Shown here: piece by piece, positions 5,911-6,962 of the stretch | Position numbering within the stretch: the stretch's first letter is position 1 | How the letters are laid out: each line of letters begins with the position of its first letter | Assembly: GCA_013001805.1 (NCBI GenBank) | Contig: JABDLW010000901.1 | Span: 1 to 6,962, forward strand | Direction of reading: 5' to 3' | Length of the DNA stretch: 6,962 nucleotides | Source: Saprospiraceae bacterium | GTDB lineage: Bacteria > Bacteroidota > Bacteroidia > Chitinophagales > Saprospiraceae | Position numbers and translations under genes: made by a program | Notes under the pieces: generated by a model | Databases searched by the model: none | What the model was told of the DNA's origin: nothing | The model's input: only the letters and a program-made list of their open reading frames with translations

Positions 5911-6893
5911 ACACAAATCTTGGAGATATTTCTGTGATCAAAAAACTCGATATTGATTCATTAGAACCTGGCAGTCGACACCGGTTTTTTGTCCACCTCG
6001 TTTCTGATGGCCTCGGCCTTCCCATATATGTGCCCGTTATGGTAGCAAAAGGTATAGAGCCAGGACCTGTCCTGGCAATCGTTGCGGCCGTTCATGGAAA
6101 CGAATTAAACGGGATACCGATCGTTCAGCGAATCTTCTCCGAGCTGGAAAATGACCAGATCAAGGGTACCATTATCGGTATTCCTGTGGTAAATGTGCCT
6201 GGTTTGCAATTGATGCAGCGTGAATTTAATGATGATGTTGACCTTAATCATATCATGCCCGGTAAAGCAGATGGAAATAATAGTGAAATTTACGTCTACC
6301 GTTTGCTACACAACGTGTTACATAACGTCGATTTTCTATTGGATTTGCATACTGCAAGTTTTGGACGTATCAATTCCTTCTATGTGAGGGCCAACATGCA
6401 GGATCAGAAAACGGCCGATCTCGCCCTGCTTCAGAATGCACAAATAATCGTTGACAGCCCCGCTCCCGTAGGCACACTGCGGCATTATCTGACGGATCGA
6501 TCTGCAACGGGCATTACCCTTGAAGTTGGCGATCCCAATCGCTTTCAAAGAGGCATGATACGTTCCAGCCTGCCTGGGATATCAAATGCACTTGCCGCTT
6601 TGGGTATGGTAGACGGACAGATTGAACCACCGGCACAAGACCCCTATGTATGTTCCCATTCGTATTGGCAATACACTGATGAAGGTGGTTTCCTGGAAGT
6701 GCATCCCGATGTGACTCAATTAGTTAAGAAAAACGAGGTTATTGCCTCCCTGCGAAATATTTTTGGTGAGGTCATTAAGGAATACCGAGCCAGGGAAGAT
6801 GGGGTCGTTGTTGGGAAAAGCACACATCCGGTGGCACAGTCCGGAAGCCGCATTTTGCACCTAGGTATTTTATTGAAATCTGATTGTCGATAA
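5907..6893 (+). CDS. Aspartoacylase/succinylglutamate desuccinylase (AspA/AstE) family zinc hydrolase
   Basis: This 328-residue protein has the AspA/AstE layout: an M14-like zinc carboxypeptidase domain followed by a C-terminal beta domain. Zinc ligands are His63 and Glu66 in AAVHGNELNG (60-69) and His148 in LLDLHTASFGR (144-154). Glu206 in GITLEVGDP is the expected catalytic base. IPVVNVPGL (92-100) is also conserved. Family members cleave an amide between an acyl group and an amino acid, such as N-acetylaspartate or N-succinylglutamate. The usual DLNR motif reads DLNH here (His115), which may change carboxylate recognition. The C-terminal part (EGGFLEVHPDVTQLVKKNE, 259-277, through SGSRILHLGIL, 312-322) is the beta domain. 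The gene overlaps the GshB-like stop by four bases (ATGA), so it is translationally coupled and should act on the same product or precursor. A GTG at 5934 is a possible alternative start, giving 319 residues. Confidence 0.87.
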   Translation: MNTNLGDISVIKKLDIDSLEPGSRHRFFVHLVSDGLGLPIYVPVMVAKGIEPGPVLAIVAAVHGNELNGIPIVQRIFSELENDQIKGTIIGIPVVNVPGLQLMQREFNDDVDLNHIMPGKADGNNSEIYVYRLLHNVLHNVDFLLDLHTASFGRINSFYVRANMQDQKTADLALLQNAQIIVDSPAPVGTLRHYLTDRSATGITLEVGDPNRFQRGMIRSSLPGISNALAALGMVDGQIEPPAQDPYVCSHSYWQYTDEGGFLEVHPDVTQLVKKNEVIASLRNIFGEVIKEYRAREDGVVVGKSTHPVAQSGSRILHLGILLKSDCR

Positions 6894-6932
6894 AAATGTA
6901 ATTTTTCCAGAAAATTGATATTTTCAATTTTC
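6892..6932. terminator. AT-rich inverted repeats after the operon, possible weak terminator
   Basis: Two inverted repeats follow the operon. AAAAAT/ATTTTT (6892-6897 and 6901-6906, 3-base loop) overlaps the TAA stop, and GAAAATTGA/TCAATTTTC (6910-6918 and 6924-6932, 5-base loop) is a perfect 9-bp stem. Neither has a GC-rich stem or a following T-run, so they are poor intrinsic terminators. Their position directly after the last gene is the main argument. Bases 6933-6962 hold nothing else recognisable. Confidence 0.3.
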
Positions 6933-6962
6933 CGAACCATCCAGACTAAGCACCGGGATGGC

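Overview
The window looks like chromosomal DNA of a Bacteroidota bacterium. I infer this from two proteins that match, from memory, the forms common in that phylum: a ~468-residue fold-type III arginine decarboxylase and a bacterial deoxyhypusine-synthase-family protein. Shine-Dalgarno signals are mostly weak, and one upstream site fits the Bacteroidota -7 promoter consensus TAnnTTTG. A Saprospira/Lewinella-type lineage is only a guess. No rRNA, tRNA, transposase, integrase or CRISPR array was seen.

Layout. (1) 1-294, plus strand: the 3' end of a VOC-superfamily (extradiol dioxygenase/glyoxalase fold) gene, cut by the window edge. (2) 295-651: non-coding and repeat-rich. A 23/24-bp tandem array (510-652) runs into the stop codon of the next gene; an exact 30-bp piece of it lies far upstream (317-346), and a pair of unrelated 32-bp repeats sits between. 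(3) 652-3171, minus strand: a polyamine module, with the arginine decarboxylase transcribed first and the deoxyhypusine-synthase-like gene after it, separated by a 147-bp spacer with extreme C-over-G skew. (4) 3172-3460: divergent intergenic region with a candidate promoter and short direct repeats. (5) 3461-6893, plus strand: a tight three-gene operon (2-bp gap, then a 4-bp ATGA overlap) encoding a 479-residue ATP-grasp-like protein of no named family, a 335-residue glutathione-synthetase-like (GshB-type) ATP-grasp ligase, and a 328-residue zinc-dependent aspartoacylase/succinylglutamate-desuccinylase-family hydrolase. (6) 6894-6962: tail with two AT-rich inverted repeats.

How the genes may work together. 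The left module should convert arginine to agmatine, with the deoxyhypusine-synthase-like enzyme probably acting on a polyamine. The right operon has the make-and-trim logic of a small-peptide or amide pathway: two ATP-dependent carboxylate-amine ligases plus one amide-cleaving zinc enzyme. Its product cannot be read from sequence. Because the operon lies divergently beside polyamine genes, a peptide-polyamine conjugate is a testable but speculative idea. This operon is the best candidate in the window for an undescribed system.
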